Of a stretch of 64,000 nucleotides of DNA, positions 24,301 through 33,812 are shown one piece after another. Both the position numbers and the translations under genes were made by a program. The notes under the pieces are model-generated. The model was not told the origin of the DNA, made no database searches, and saw only the letters and a program-made list of their open reading frames with translations. The DNA is from Klebsormidium nitens (lineage: Eukaryota; Streptophyta; Klebsormidiophyceae; Klebsormidiales; Klebsormidiaceae): NCBI GenBank assembly GCA_000708835.1, contig DF237141.1, positions 87,665 to 151,664 of the forward strand, in the 5' to 3' direction. The stretch's first letter is position 1; each line of letters begins with the position of its first letter.

Positions 24301-25733
24301 GATTTGAACACCACTCAGTCCAGCGATCAAGCCAACTCTCATTCCTCCAAGCACCCTCGTTAATCTGTTCCAAGTTTCGATCAGCAAGCTTGTCTACGTT
24401 AAAAGACCCTTCCACCAAGATTTCCATCAGATCAAAGTGGCTGGGTGGTAGTAGGACCAATTCGTGAGTGACCTGACCTCGACACTGCTTACCTGCGGCT
24501 GCGTCAGCGAGAGCAGCCCCGTCTGGAGCGCCTTGAAGCAGTGCTTGAGGAAGTTCTGGTACTCGGACGTGTGCACGATCTCAATGCTGTCCCGGATCTC
24601 AGTCACAAGCGTCAGCTTCATCTGCATGTCTGCAATTTGGGGAAGTAGCGATGGTGTCAGAAAGGTACAGTGATGGGGGGGAAACATGAAAACCCAGCAA
24701 TGACTGAACATCGAAAACCAGGATATTTTCATGCAGTTTCAGCGGGGCTTCTTGTTGACAGATTGATACTTATCTCGACAGGCGGAAGGGAACTCGTTAC
24801 AGAGGCAAGTCCAAAGAGCTGTCACTGTCACAGCGAAACTTGGATCGTCCACGATGCGGGGTGGTCGACCAAAACAATGCATATTCTGGGCACCACAAGT
24901 AGCCTTCCATAGAAAGAAGTGAGCATTATGAGGTGGTGACAGAACGTGCCCACTTGGTACACAGATGAGCTGTTCTAAATAACGCTTTTTCTCAGACGGC
25001 CAGCACAAGTTTTTGAATAAAAGTGCTTGCTCTATTTCCCCATGCTCTAGCTTCTTCGGACGGTGGCCCCCCGCGTTCTTTTGCAGCATATATTGCAAAC
25101 GAGACAGTATTGATGAATCTTGGTCTTCTTCGCAATGTTTTGTAGCACTCAACAGGAGTGGACAAGGGATGACCTTTCAAAGGGGCACTGAGCGGAAAGA
25201 TCAGTCGGCCCATTTTGCATCTATTTCCACAAAGATCCTGAAAACTGTATTGCAGGAAGTTTTGAGCAATCTGTCAAAGAACCGCATCAGAACTGAAGAA
25301 GGGAACCACATCACACTCAACGAAAATTTGATTCAAAAGCCAGCTCTTGGAATCAACCAGAACAACAACGCGCAGGATTCTGTCAGCCCGCAGTTGCAGT
25401 GCACTGCTCATCAAACCAAGTAGATATCAAGAAAGAGGAAAGGGCGCCAGAGCACTCACTCGTCTCCGGATCCAGGAACTTCTTGGCGTGCCCCTCAAAG
25501 TTCCCCAGCATCAGGGTGGCCCCCGACCGGTGGGGGTTCCCATGCTGACTCCCCCCCAAATCCATCGCCCCCCCGTCGGCCTGACTCTGCTGAGACGGCG
25601 GAAGAGCAGCGCCGCTGTCTGGGGGCTGTCCTCCCGGGGGGGTAGGCTGCACTCCCTGAAGCGCACCCCCTTTCTTCTGCTGTTGCAATTGGGCCTGCCG
25701 AGCGGCTTGTGGGTCTCGGGCAGGTGGTACCAT
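1..25733 (-). CDS. TRRAP: Tra1/TRRAP homologue, N-terminal 28 exons, 3' end off window
   Basis: Non-catalytic PIKK-family scaffold that recruits SAGA and NuA4/TIP60 acetyltransferase complexes to activators in the nucleus (known for the family). Exons, 5' to 3': 25460-25733, 24493-24629, 23401-23640, 22662-22976, 22082-22207, 21713-21798, 20779-20983, 19856-20186, 18727-19000, 17129-17843, 16473-16656, 15595-15770, 14729-15103, 13610-13855, 12961-13115, 11971-12229, 11398-11517, 10721-10936, 9995-10256, 9120-9342, 8141-8624, 7366-7737, 6480-6704, 5036-5800, 4054-4236, 2241-3035, 1296-1547, and tentatively <1-40. All joins keep phase and give about 2,680 residues; the family is about 3,700-3,900, so the FAT and pseudokinase parts lie to the left. 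Plant-type blocks include RLCLTLPARLSALL-like, TRIDYTFLK, PIWIRYTKK and APNSAR. The start is the ATG before a Gln/Pro-rich leader of about 75 residues. Three introns use GC donors. Most introns carry ghost copies of the neighbouring exon. Identity is firm; the last exon is tentative. Confidence 0.93.
468..1412 (-). repeat. tandem ghost copies of the 3' half of the TRRAP exon 1296-1547
   Basis: Copies at about 468-550, 643-750, 786-880, 952-1060 and 1105-1209 repeat the segment 1291-1412, encoding variants of LDILLAILVEKG..APNSAR, each followed by a donor-like GGGTGAGT or similar. The nearest copies differ little in protein sequence. Minus-strand reading is open from 1547 to about 897 across the real exon and two copies. 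Confidence 0.9.
1612..1705 (-). repeat. ghost copy of the 5' part of the TRRAP exon 1296-1547
   Basis: It resembles 1465-1560 (exon 5' end plus acceptor), including the words GCGCAGGCCGAGC and TGCGCTCCACCT. It lies upstream of the real exon in gene direction. The acceptor is degraded. Confidence 0.85.
3560..3960 (-). repeat. three ghost copies of the 3' part of the TRRAP exon 4054-4236
   Basis: Segments at about 3565-3620, 3718-3805 and 3894-3960 resemble 4045-4135 (exon 3' end plus donor). They become more decayed with distance, and the intact exon lies upstream in gene direction. Confidence 0.82.
4604..4648 (-). repeat. ghost copy of the 5' end of the TRRAP exon 4054-4236
   Basis: The sequence around 4611-4640 repeats 4215-4245 (GGTTGGCCACAG.TC.AGGCACTGCA), i.e. 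the acceptor and first codons of the exon, about 390 bp upstream in gene direction. Confidence 0.8.
6838..6905 (-). repeat. ghost copy of the 5' end of the TRRAP exon 6480-6704
   Basis: It repeats 6645-6712, including CAGCTCGATGCGCAGC and TCGCGCTGAT-type words. The acceptor in the copy is mutated. Confidence 0.8.
8697..8721 (-). repeat. short ghost copy of the acceptor of the TRRAP exon 8141-8624
   Basis: ATGATGTCAAGTACCTGGCAG resembles the real junction at 8610-8630 (ATGATGTCCAGTAACCTGCAG-like). It lies upstream of the exon. Confidence 0.6.
9345..9595 (-). repeat. ~41-bp minisatellite beginning at the acceptor of the TRRAP exon 9120-9342
   Basis: GCGGACAG-type units start at about 9345, 9386, 9426, 9468, 9510, 9548 and 9587 (38-42 bp apart). 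Each holds a GGAACGGACGGA-like and a TTGCAGCTTTTG-like word. The first unit overlaps the functional acceptor, so the array repeats an acceptor-like sequence. It lies in the intron. Confidence 0.85.
10329..10520 (-). repeat. ghost copies of the 5' part of the TRRAP exon 9995-10256
   Basis: 10329-10410 repeats 10187-10265 (GCCAGGTTAACCAG.ATCGGTCG.., through to the acceptor). A shorter, more decayed copy is at about 10485-10520. Confidence 0.78.
10576..10607 (-). repeat. ghost copy of the 3' end and donor of the TRRAP exon 10721-10936
   Basis: It repeats 10720-10751 (CCTGTCG.AG.CCCTCCTTGGC) and lies downstream of the exon in gene direction. Confidence 0.72.
10990..11015 (-). repeat. ghost copy of the 5' end of the TRRAP exon 10721-10936
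   Basis: CCCGTGCATCGCCTG repeats the acceptor-proximal 10924-10939 segment. It lies upstream of the exon in gene direction. Confidence 0.6.
11259..11290 (-). repeat. ghost copy of the 3' end and donor of the TRRAP exon 11398-11517
   Basis: It repeats 11389-11420 (GTTCTCACC.GCTCGTCCGTCTCG). A functional-looking donor is retained in the copy. Confidence 0.72.
12320..12715 (-). repeat. three ghost copies of the 5' part of the TRRAP exon 11971-12229
   Basis: Copies at about 12320-12408, 12490-12592 and 12653-12715 repeat 12130-12236 (TTGGGCGTCGGA.GTGGA and GAGCTCCG words), with decay increasing with distance. The first two retain acceptor-like CCCTGTGAAA or CCCTGTAAG. Confidence 0.88.
13222..13380 (-). 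repeat. ghost copies of the 5' part of the TRRAP exon 12961-13115
   Basis: 13222-13262 repeats GTGT.CACCGG..CCTTG.CCACCA; a weaker copy is at about 13330-13378, including a CCTGTA acceptor. The real segment is 13078-13122. Confidence 0.7.
13958..14335 (-). repeat. three ghost copies of the 5' end of the TRRAP exon 13610-13855
   Basis: Copies at about 13958-14022, 14113-14176 and 14278-14335 repeat 13795-13862 (GTGCAGGCCTTGCAGG.CGGCCT with the LALLCETFVH-side codons). Period is about 160 bp, with intron sequence duplicated between them. Confidence 0.92.
15218..15276 (-). repeat. ghost copy of the 5' end of the TRRAP exon 14729-15103
   Basis: It repeats 15050-15108 (GCGAGCAGCT..GTCTTGACGCCCA.. 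TCCACCT). The acceptor CAG is altered to TAG. Confidence 0.85.
16148..16433 (-). repeat. decayed donor-side copies of the TRRAP exon 16473-16656
   Basis: ATCACCTGGCGGCAGGTGCT (16148-16167) and GTCACCTGGCGATTGCAGGC (16410-16429) resemble the real 3' end at 16468-16491. The copies are short and flank the inserted element at 16221-16385. Confidence 0.5.
16221..16385. mobile_element. small inverted-repeat element, related to the 48-kb MITE
   Basis: Ends GTAGGATAGTTTCTAGG (16221-16237) and its inverse at 16370-16385 form 17-bp imperfect terminal inverted repeats. The core (16276-16359) resembles 48230-48305, sharing CCCGCTCCGCA, an ACCCACCC-type word and CCCGGG in order. No coding capacity. A 6-bp TATACT flanks both sides nearby but the duplication is uncertain. 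It lies in a TRRAP intron. Confidence 0.55.
17918..18290 (-). repeat. three ghost copies of the 5' end of the TRRAP exon 17129-17843
   Basis: Copies at about 17918-17990, 18088-18150 and 18226-18290 repeat 17785-17850 (GACCA.CTGGATGGA.TCGACCATCAC). The nearest copy is the best preserved and keeps the CCTGTG acceptor. Confidence 0.88.
19085..19415 (-). repeat. ghost copies of the 5' end of the TRRAP exon 18727-19000
   Basis: 19090-19125 repeats 18968-19010 (GGTGATG.T.. AGGGTCTTCATG). Weaker copies are at about 19240-19262 (CTCTTCATGCTGGCAAGAAG) and 19375-19415 (CAGAGAAGGGAC). Confidence 0.72.
20270..20312 (-). repeat. ghost copy of the 5' end of the TRRAP exon 19856-20186
   Basis: GTGTCCATCCGACGTCTG and what follows repeats 20155-20195 (CTCGTCCATCCGACGACTG). 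It lies upstream of the exon in gene direction. Confidence 0.68.
20585..20700 (-). repeat. ghost copy of the 3' end of the TRRAP exon 20779-20983
   Basis: It repeats about 20755-20870: CGAAACGAAACG.CCTAACACCAG then GCACGTCGT.TGCACCGA and GTGCACGTT. The donor-side intron is copied too. Confidence 0.85.
21034..21610 (-). repeat. four ghost copies of the 5' end of the TRRAP exon 20779-20983
   Basis: Copies at about 21034-21140, 21215-21300, 21370-21445 and 21530-21610 repeat 20890-20993 (ATCAGCTCCGCCAGCAAACT, CGTCTCGTAGCACGACCGCC). Period is about 160 bp and decay increases away from the exon. Confidence 0.92.
23729..24165 (-). repeat. three ghost copies of the 5' part of the TRRAP exon 23401-23640
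   Basis: Copies at about 23729-23838, 23910-24019 and 24085-24160 repeat 23546-23648 (GCTGTGCGGCATGCGGTT, GTCCGTCGCCTGGGTTAAC). The first two each have a 1-bp insertion that breaks the frame, so they are not usable as coding exons. Period is about 180 bp. Confidence 0.95.
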
Positions 25734-27502
25734 TGCTAAATTTTGGTGGCACCCCCCGAGGAGTCACCGATGTACATTGGATCAAGGGCGTTGAAATGCA
25801 CGGGCAGCGAATTTCTTAGCAAGCTGATGTGACAATGGACTGCGCAATCCGTGTGCCCCTCTTTGCATACCTATCCAAAGGGAAGAGAAGCGTTAAGAAA
25901 TTGAAGAATCAATCTGATGACACGAGAGTCGTCCAAACACCTCAGAAACCATTCAGTGTGCACGCTGAGGGAGCGCCAAGCTCTGGATAGTTTCACTTTC
26001 AGCCATTGCCTTTCACCAAATAGTACTTGTCGGAACTTCAGAGAAGCTCAACCGTCTGCCAATTGGAGCTCGCTCAGACGTCTGAGTCAGCGTCCTCTCC
26101 GAAGAGTGTGCGCTCGAGCTCCTGAGTCAGGCCCTCTCAGGAAGGCTTTTAATGCTGTCCAGCTTGTCCAGCTCCAACTGCAACTTTTCTGCCAGGCCAG
26201 TTGGTCTGAAACCTGTAGCTATAAAAAGAAGTCCTGCCCCCTCATTTATCATTCGCTCAACACCATCTTTTGCCGTAGCATCTCACAATCACAATGTCAA
26301 CGTAGAATACTTCATCATTTCAGCATTCTGCAGAATTTGCAGCAGTGTTTACCACGAACTTTTGAGGTTGCCGGTCGCCCAGACGATCGGTCCCCGATCA
26401 GTCGGTTGAGAGCAAGTGACGGCCGGTTTGCCAGGGCCGGCTCTCTGGATTTCGGCCGGTTGGATTAGATCCGAGCGACATTGCGGCGGTCAGTTTTGCG
26501 GCCATTTCCGTCCAATCTGTAACATTTTGCAGGGCTCGATGGTCTCTCGAACTCTATAAGCTTCCAAAAGCTACAATACAGGAAGAAACCCAGGATAGAG
26601 ACTCGAACACTCAATCAAGCGGTTCTAAAACACTGTATTTTGTTGAAATTGAGTTGATAGTTGCTCGTAACGCAACTGACTGGACTGAATTTACCCGGCT
26701 CCTAATTGAACCGACAGCCTCTGTTTGAGCCGGCTTCTCAACCGGCCTCCGGCCGGCCACCTTCGTCTCGGTCGGCTGCCGCCAATTTCAGTCGGTTGCA
26801 ATACCACTGCAAGTCGGTTCGTGGGAAACACTGATTTGCAGTGGCAAGGTTTGCAGCAGGGACCAAGGGTCTAACCAAAATTGTGGCCCGTAGAGGAGAC
26901 GTAAAACCTAACCGGCACATTTTGCCCCAGGTTTTGGTGACAGCGGCATGACCGGGGTCAAGCCACGGCAAATTGCTGCCAGCTAGGATCGTCTTTTGCC
27001 GTCGATTTATGTAGACGTGTATACATCGACCATAGATATCAAGAGTTAGATTATCCTCTACAGCTACGTTTCTGTGCTTCTCTCTTGCAGACGGCGACCG
27101 CAGCCATCCAACGGCTGACTTTAAGCCGTCCAGATGAAGCATTTGGATATTTCAACGTCCCCGATCATGCAGCTTATTCTCTACGGTCGCTCGTAATCTT
27201 CCTTAGGGCAACCCCTTCATGCCCAGCTTCCTTCTCTCCGAGTCCAAGTCAGAAAGTCGTTGCTAAACCACCATGAGGAATCCCTTTTCCATCTTAGGAC
27301 TTGGATGAGGGACGCAGGTACGTTGGAAGAGTTGGAAGAGTTCTCGTTGATCTCCAGCTGTCTTCTGAGTTGTGATTTTTTGTTGCAAGAAATTTCGTGC
27401 TGCGTCTTAGTTCAAACGCTCAGCAGCTTATATGAAGATGGTCTTTGTCAAGCATTGAAGTCGAAAAAGAGCAGCAAACAAGAGTTTGGTAAGTCCTGCA
27501 AC
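25734..27502. other. divergent intergenic region between TRRAP and CHERP-like genes
   Basis: No coding exon recognised. It must hold the promoters and 5' UTRs of both flanking genes. Two stretches (26370-26470 and 26705-26810) are dense in CCGG/GGCCGG and CGGTCGG words, in partly inverted arrangement. An acceptor-like pyrimidine tract ends at about 27090, so a 5' UTR intron of the plus-strand gene is possible. Confidence 0.6.
26220..26228 (+). promoter_or_regulatory. TATA-box-like sequence
   Basis: TATAAAAAG on the plus strand, in a region otherwise poor in such words. It could serve the CHERP-like gene if that gene has a 5' UTR intron, because the ATG is 1.28 kb downstream. There is no independent support. 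Confidence 0.25.
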
Positions 27503-30500
27503 ATGGATCCGACAGGGATGCCCCAGCAAACCGGACAGGTGACATACCCTCCCCAGATCAATCATTACCAAGGGCAGATCCCGCCTCCGCAGCAGGGGTA
27601 CAATGTAGGGGCCCAAGGGCTGGGCGCCTTTTCCCCCCAGTATGGAGTTGGCGGCCCAATCCCTTTGCAGCAACAAATGGCCCCAATGGGGGTCCCTCAG
27701 AACAATCTCTCGTCCACGTCATACGGAGGGCTCCCAACAAACTCTATGACACCGGGCGCTCCGAATGCTGGCGCCGCGCTCTCCGGCGCCCCGATGGTGT
27801 CAAACCAAGCCGCCTCCGAAACGGCCCCGGCGCCCTTCCCTCCTTTCTACGGCCCGCAGCTAAACCCTGCGACGGCGCAGTTCTTCTCTGTCTACGAGCC
27901 CCCCCCGCCCGTGTCGGCCCCTCCCACGGACCCTGAGGAAGCGAAACGCATCGACAAAGTGGCGGAATACGCGGCAAAAAACGGGCAGCAGTTTGAGGCG
28001 CTCATGAGGGAGAAGCAGAAGGGCAACCCTGCGTACGCGTTTCTGGTGGGGGGGGAGAACAGCGGGTATTACAGGTATAAGCTGTGGTCGCTGCTGAACC
28101 CGCACATCCCCCCGGAACAGATGCACCTGGTTTACCTGCAACCGGCCCCCCAGCAGGCGGGCTTTGCATACGGAGGAGCGCCACCGGAGGCGGCGTTTGC
28201 TGGTGAGCGCACATGATGGCTGGAAAAGTTTAGTTGCGGCCTAGTGAGTCTGAAACTTGTTTGTTATGATTGGTGGTTCAAAGTCGCAACTCTGACCATG
28301 CTGAAAAAGGTAAGTAGCACTTTGCAGGGTTCTGTGAAGGGACATTATGTTTCTCGATGAACCCATTTTAGGGTCACCTTAGACTACGCCCTCCCTCATA
28401 AGGTGGCCCGATGCGGTGGTCAAAGAAAATGTCTCTGAACGTAAAATTGATGAGGGTTTCTCGGTCTTCGATCAACAGGTGGATGATCTCAGATTGACGT
28501 TATGTCATTGTGTCTAGCTAGACTATGGCCCGGAGAAATCATTTCTGCAGAAATACGCCTGCAGACTGGTGCTTACACCCAGGCTCGTTGGCTTCGTATC
28601 GCAATTCCCGAAGAGCTTTTCGTTTGCTTTCGCAAAACCTTCAACATTCAGTGTTTCCTATCCTTCTTCAGGCTAACACTTCACGGACCCTTCCCGTCCT
28701 ACAGGCCAACCACCGTTTGCTCAGTTCCCCCCTCCCGCAGCAGCCCCGCCCGCGCCGTCCCTCCCCACTGACGTCAGCTCGGAGCTTGCTGACGTTTTGG
28801 AAAAGCTGACGGGAACGAAAGAGTCGATCAAGGGCACGAAGGCCTGGTTCATGGAACGGGTGGGGGTGCATTTGACGGGGATGGTCGGGGCGCTGCGAGA
28901 CAGGGTGCTGAACCTCGAGGAGGTTGACAAGCAATTGCATGTGATCTATCTCGTGAACGACATTCTGTTTAGCTGGTGAGTGTTGTAAGATGAAAGCTTC
29001 TGGTTTCTGGTTCTTTTGGACTGTGAGGTGGCTTTCAGTATGACAAATCGAGAAGCAGCTGCATGTGATTTAACTCGTGAATCGCATCTTGTTCGACTGG
29101 TGAGTGCCTAGAGATTTCATAGTTTGGGGCCTCCGGTGGAAAAAATTCCGAGTTGCGTCTAGTTGTGACGACAGATGAAGGACGAGAGATGAAAGATTGG
29201 AGAAGAGACTAAGCCCCACAAGCTGCAGCAAGATGCTGGTTGGGAATCCAAAATTCAAGAGCATAGTCTGTGGTTGGTGAGTTTGTGAATGAGATTGTTG
29301 TTGAAATCAACATTGTACGAACTCTTGTGAAGGTGACAGTCTGGACGCAACCGTGACCATACAGCCGGCAGCCATGCTCTCTAAAGTTTATCTCAAGGAT
29401 TAAGGTCACACAGATCCCAAGCGAACGGTCTCGTTAGTGGCCTTCATGGATCGTGACAAGTCCCTTTCGAATTGAACGACTTAGGGATAGGATCCATTTC
29501 TGACCTAATCAAGCTTGCAGCCGTCTTTGAGCTTTCCTTCGGACCCATCTGAACGTTCATTCTTACACAAGGCTGGAAGAAGTTCTGGACTGTCGCTTCA
29601 AATCGCAGCTTTCTTTGTGCACAGTTTGAGCCAACGGACGACCCCGTCCGAATTGGACGCTATCTCTCTGGACTTCAGCCCCGTCCTGGGCCAAATGCTC
29701 GCCGCCGCTTATAATAACGCGACTGCTACAGAGACCAACAAGGAGCGGCTAACGAAGATTCTCCACTTCTGGGGTTCCAAGGTGAGCGGAGCGAAGATCT
29801 TTTCCTTCTTCAACTCGTTGATACTTCGTGAGTTACTCGTGCTCGCCGCCCCTTTAACAACGCAACTGCTACGGATATCAATAAGGAGTGGCTAACAAAG
29901 ATTCTCCACTTCTGGGGCTCTAAGGTGAGCTGAGGGTTAAAGGTTACTCTTCTCCATCTCATTGAGAGCTTGCGAGCTTTGATAGATGTGGCGGTCAGCT
30001 TTTGGGCTTTGTGTCTAAACATCCCAAGCGCAATCGGAAGTGTTCCAGATTCCTGAGGATAGTAACATCCGATGAGATCGTAGAATTCAATGGTTAGAAG
30101 CGAAAGGGTTCGTCTGAAGGAAATCGGACAAGAATTGGATATGTACTGTGAAGAGGACGGGGAAGGGAGGAAGCTGCAATTGCTTGTAAGAGTCGACGTT
30201 GCGTCAAGAAAGGCCCGGCTATCGACAATGACCAGTCAACGACTCTCTTACGAGCTTGAAAAGGGATGGACCACTGCGTGTAAGGTTGACCAAAGTGCTC
30301 CAAATGTTTTTCACCGGAGCTGCACTTCCCACATTTGACCCACGGCACAAGAAGCAAAGGACATGGCTGAACGGACCGGCTATGATCCGTGAGGGTCATC
30401 GCAGCAAGGCCAATCATCCCTGGAGTTGTCGATGCTTCCAAGTGGGATTCCGAGTGTGCTGCGACAGTTAAGATTTGTCATGTCGTCAGCCTACAGAGTC

Positions 30501-31361
30501 ACACTTCGATTCCTTCAGGCAAGTACAGCGGGCTGATCTGATCTATTTCACACGCAGGACGTTTTCGACTCGACGACAATTGCAGCCCTCGAGAAAGAAA
30601 TGCAGGCCGGTCTGCCAGCTAACCCCCCCATTTCAACTCCCCCCCACGCCCCCGTGCCCATTCCCCCCCAGACGTACGCTCATTCCCCCAGCCCCTACGT
30701 CCCCCCGACTTCGTGGACCCCCCCTCCCCAGCAGTACCCCATGATACCCCCCCAGCAGGACCCCTACCTTTTTGGGGGGCACCCTATGCCCGCCACACAG
30801 CCCCCCCCGCAGTTCGCCCCTCGCTCCACCGGCTTCTCGTCGAGTCCCTTCCCTCCTGGGGGTGACTTCGCCCAGCCGGGTGGCCCCCCGGCGGAGCCGG
30901 ATTTTCCACCGTTCCCCCCGGGACTGATTCCTGGGATGGTCCGGAAAATGCAAGTGGGCAGTGGGGTTCCGTACTCGCCGATCAGCCCGCTCGACATCCC
31001 GACAGTGATCCCCCCAGCCGCGCAAACAGAGACGTACTTGATTTCGCGGTTGAGGAATTTCTACAAAGAAGTTGGTGTTGGGGGGGACGATTTGGAAGTA
31101 GACGCGGGGCCCGATGTCGAGGAGCGCAAGACGGACCGCCGATTTACGGATACGAAAGAGATGCCGATGCCGACGCTGAACATGGAAGTGAACGCGGAAA
31201 CGGGCGCGCTAGATGACGGCAGTTTCTACGGTGGGCTTGGGACTGGGCGGGCGGGGCTTGGCGCCGCGGAACAAACAGAGGAAAATTCTGACGAGTTCTC
31301 GTCGTATAGGAAAGCGAGGAGTACGAACTATCACATGTCGATCGGAGTACGGACGGGCTGA
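27503..31361 (+). CDS. CHERP-like SURP/CID-domain protein
   Basis: Probable nuclear pre-mRNA-splicing-associated protein. Exons 27503-28202, 28705-28975, 29625-29781 and 30558-31361 join in phase to 643 residues ending in TGA. A Pro/Gln/Gly-rich leader is followed by a SURP (SWAP) module at about residues 147-200, including the motifs EYAAKNGQQFE and GNPAYAFL. A CID (RNA polymerase II CTD-interacting) fold follows, with HVIYLVNDILFS at the end of exon 2 and KILHFWGSK at the end of exon 3. Then come a long Pro-rich segment and an acidic tail. SURP followed by CID and a Pro-rich region is the order of human CHERP; the R/S and G-patch end of CHERP is not visible here. The frame is open upstream of the chosen ATG, but that part is not conserved-looking and probably is 5' UTR. 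The gene is divergent from the TRRAP gene. Introns 2 and 3 contain ghost copies of exons 2 and 3. CHERP-like is preferred over SR140 because no RRM is seen. Confidence 0.85.
29045..29107 (+). repeat. ghost copy of the 3' end of CHERP-like exon 2
   Basis: It repeats 28918-28982: AAGCAGCTGCATGTGATTTA, CTCGTGAA, TTCGACTGGTGAGTG. The donor is retained; the reading contains a stop (TAA) absent from the exon. Confidence 0.9.
29836..29940 (+). repeat. ghost copy of the 3' half of CHERP-like exon 3
   Basis: It repeats 29698-29790 with about 12 changes (GATTCTCCACTTCTGGGG identical) and keeps an AAGGTGAGC donor. It lies downstream of the exon. Confidence 0.92.
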
Positions 31362-33812
31362 CCTTATGGGCTGTTTGCCAGTTGTCTGCACACCAGATTT
31401 TGAAGTCAACTTGCAAAGCGCGTCGGCCAAGTGCGAAGTTGGTGCGTCTCATGCTTGCACCAAAATCAGCAACCAGTTTTCTGTTCATTTTTGCAGCCGC
31501 GCTCTGCATAAGTCACTTGCATAATTTGGAACTTTGGATATGGACGCGGAACTGGAACGGCCGCCAGTCGGAGCCTTGCATATGGCGCGGCTGCTAATGT
31601 TTAGTACGTAGCTAGGGCCTTTTGTTCGTACATGTATACGCTAAACCCGTCACCAACGATCTGCACTTTAGGAGCCACTAGAATCCATGCAATCCCCATG
31701 CGCCAGCTTGGTTCCGAAATGGGCGCGAGACCAGCTTCCTAGATAGACGGTTGCGGCGCAATTTGCTGATCCATGCCAGGTTTCGCATGTGTGTTGCATG
31801 CTCTAAGTTAGGCGCGCGGCCATGCTTATGTCTATACGTACAGCGGCAGCTGTAATGATCTATCGTTGTTAGCTACTTGACTTTGGAAATCAGAAAGCCC
31901 ATGAAGCGTCCGCGCCGAATTGGCCAGTCATACAATCATGCAGCATTAGGCGAAATCACGTATTTGACTTAATGTGTCAGTGTGCAGTGCCTATAATTGA
32001 CCAGTGCCTAGGTCTGTGACGAGTGGGGGGGGGTCGTCAATGATACCAGACTGCGACACGTGTTTGGACGTTCGACAATTATGACGGAAGAAGTTGTCAG
32101 CATGACACGTTCGTTAGGATGCTGAGTACTGTTCCTTGGTGGGTTCCATCCGCGCATACGAGGCGCCACTTCGCGCTCTTCTGGCCGATGAAAATTTCTA
32201 TGCACGGGGCGCTCGTGGACAAGCGCAGACAAACGTGCATGGTTTCTGCATAAGCGCCGCAATCTTCGTGGATCAACTAGGCGGCCCTTGGCCCTGCACC
32301 TCAAACAGGGACGGTGGAAACGGCAACTCTAACCCGAGAGCTGAAAGGCGCAAAGTTTCAGCTTTGGCTAGCAGCGGCTCAGCTTGTTCAACCGAGCGTT
32401 GCCTTTCTTCCAACCGAGAGGGGCCGGCAAGGACACTCTCGGGCGACCTTGTGAGGTGGGTGATCAGACAATCAACTCCATGCGCATGCGTCACAGGCTC
32501 TGTCATCTGGTATGCGAAGCAACGCCATCAAAGACAGCTGCATTTGTCCACGAAGGCGCCGACAGTCTTCAGCCTTTTAAGTATGCCGAGTTGTTCAGCT
32601 CGAGCACTTCTCCCTTTGTGTCTCTTCGAACATCTGTAGCTGAAGTCAAGAAAGTCTGCATGAGCATCTGGTGTTTGTTATGCTTAGGCTGCTGAAAAGG
32701 TGGACTAGGAAGAGAAGACAGACTTGAGAGTAGTTTTTCAAGCTGCTGCAAACAAACATTTGAGCTCTCTGCTACGAACAGCTCTAAGCAGCATGCTTTT
32801 GTTTTAAAAGTCGCTCCCCCTTCAAAGCACCCACGGCTCAAACCATCTCAGTCTCCCACCTGCTTTGCACAGCTGCTAGTCTGAGTTGCATGGCCGTAGA
32901 GGAGAGCTGTTTAGGAGTAGGAAACAAACGTCGCAGAAGTAGCGAGACCGCTGAATGCACGGAGCTACTCGAAGAGGCCGCAATGCATGGCTGTATGAGA
33001 ATGATCAAGAGCCGTAAGAAGCAGCTGATGACGTGGGCAGACGCAGAGTCTGACTCTTCTTCTTCGAGCTCTGGGTCAGATGTTGAAGATGTGACGTCGG
33101 TGCGGATCCGCGCGCTTCTACTTTGTCGGCCTTTCCGCATTGGCTGGAACTTCTCTTGCGCTACCATGTTCAAAGGCTTTATCTCGTCGATCATATCAGA
33201 TGTCGTGGGATATGCCATAAAACCCCCAAAGCATGTACACGGTCTTTTACGTGCTTCGTGACCTCTCTTCAGTCACAAGGTTCTACTTGTGATCTCGTCT
33301 GATTTGGCAATGCCCATCTTTTTTCACGCTGCCAAAGTTGAAAGTAGTACCGTCGCAACGGTTTAGAAAGGAAACAATCGAAACCATTATATTCTCCCAT
33401 CCCTTCCTTGATTGTTCCAACGTTGCCTCTCATTAGTCATCCACTATTTGTTGCGATCTTTTTTCTTCGAAAAGGTGTTTTCAATTAAGGAATCCCTGTC
33501 TCGTTTTGTGAAGAGACCTTGATTTAGCGCCCTCAAACGCTATCACAAACCTATGGACTTGCGATTATTCTTGGAGGGACTGCCTTCATTGTTGACGAGA
33601 ACTTGAAAAAGGGATGCTACTGACCAATTGACCTTACGAACATGTGAACCGATGTCACGGTGATCTGGAATCCTTTTGAAGTTGCCAAGTTGCTGGCCTG
33701 TGCCCCGTCTCCTCGTAAAGCTGTCTCTTAGTCAAGGTGGTCTCAAAGACTCGCTGCTCTAATCAGGACAAGATCAGATCACGTATTCGTACTGTCTTCT
33801 GGTTTTCAGGTC
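31362..33812. other. intergenic region, CHERP-like to hydroxylase gene
   Basis: No recognised gene apart from the weak open frame at 32890-33261. It contains the 3' UTR of the left gene and the promoter and 5' UTR of the hydroxylase. A splice acceptor (TTTTCAG) ends 4 bp before the hydroxylase ATG, consistent with a 5' UTR or N-terminal intron. Confidence 0.55.
32890..33261 (+). CDS. hypothetical 123-residue open frame, Ser/Asp-rich
   Basis: An ATG-initiated open frame with a KRRR basic stretch near the start and an acidic Ser run (SDSSSSSSGSD). I do not recognise it and see no domain. The opposite strand is also open over most of it, which is typical of chance composition. It lies between the CHERP-like gene and the hydroxylase gene and could be a small unrelated gene, an upstream exon, or noise. 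Confidence 0.18.
   Translation: MAVEESCLGVGNKRRRSSETAECTELLEEAAMHGCMRMIKSRKKQLMTWADAESDSSSSSSGSDVEDVTSVRIRALLLCRPFRIGWNFSCATMFKGFISSIISDVVGYAIKPPKHVHGLLRAS

Noticed and set aside
32136-32639. 167-residue plus-strand open frame
   Set aside because: It begins at TTG rather than ATG, has no recognisable domain, and lies in intergenic sequence open in several frames.
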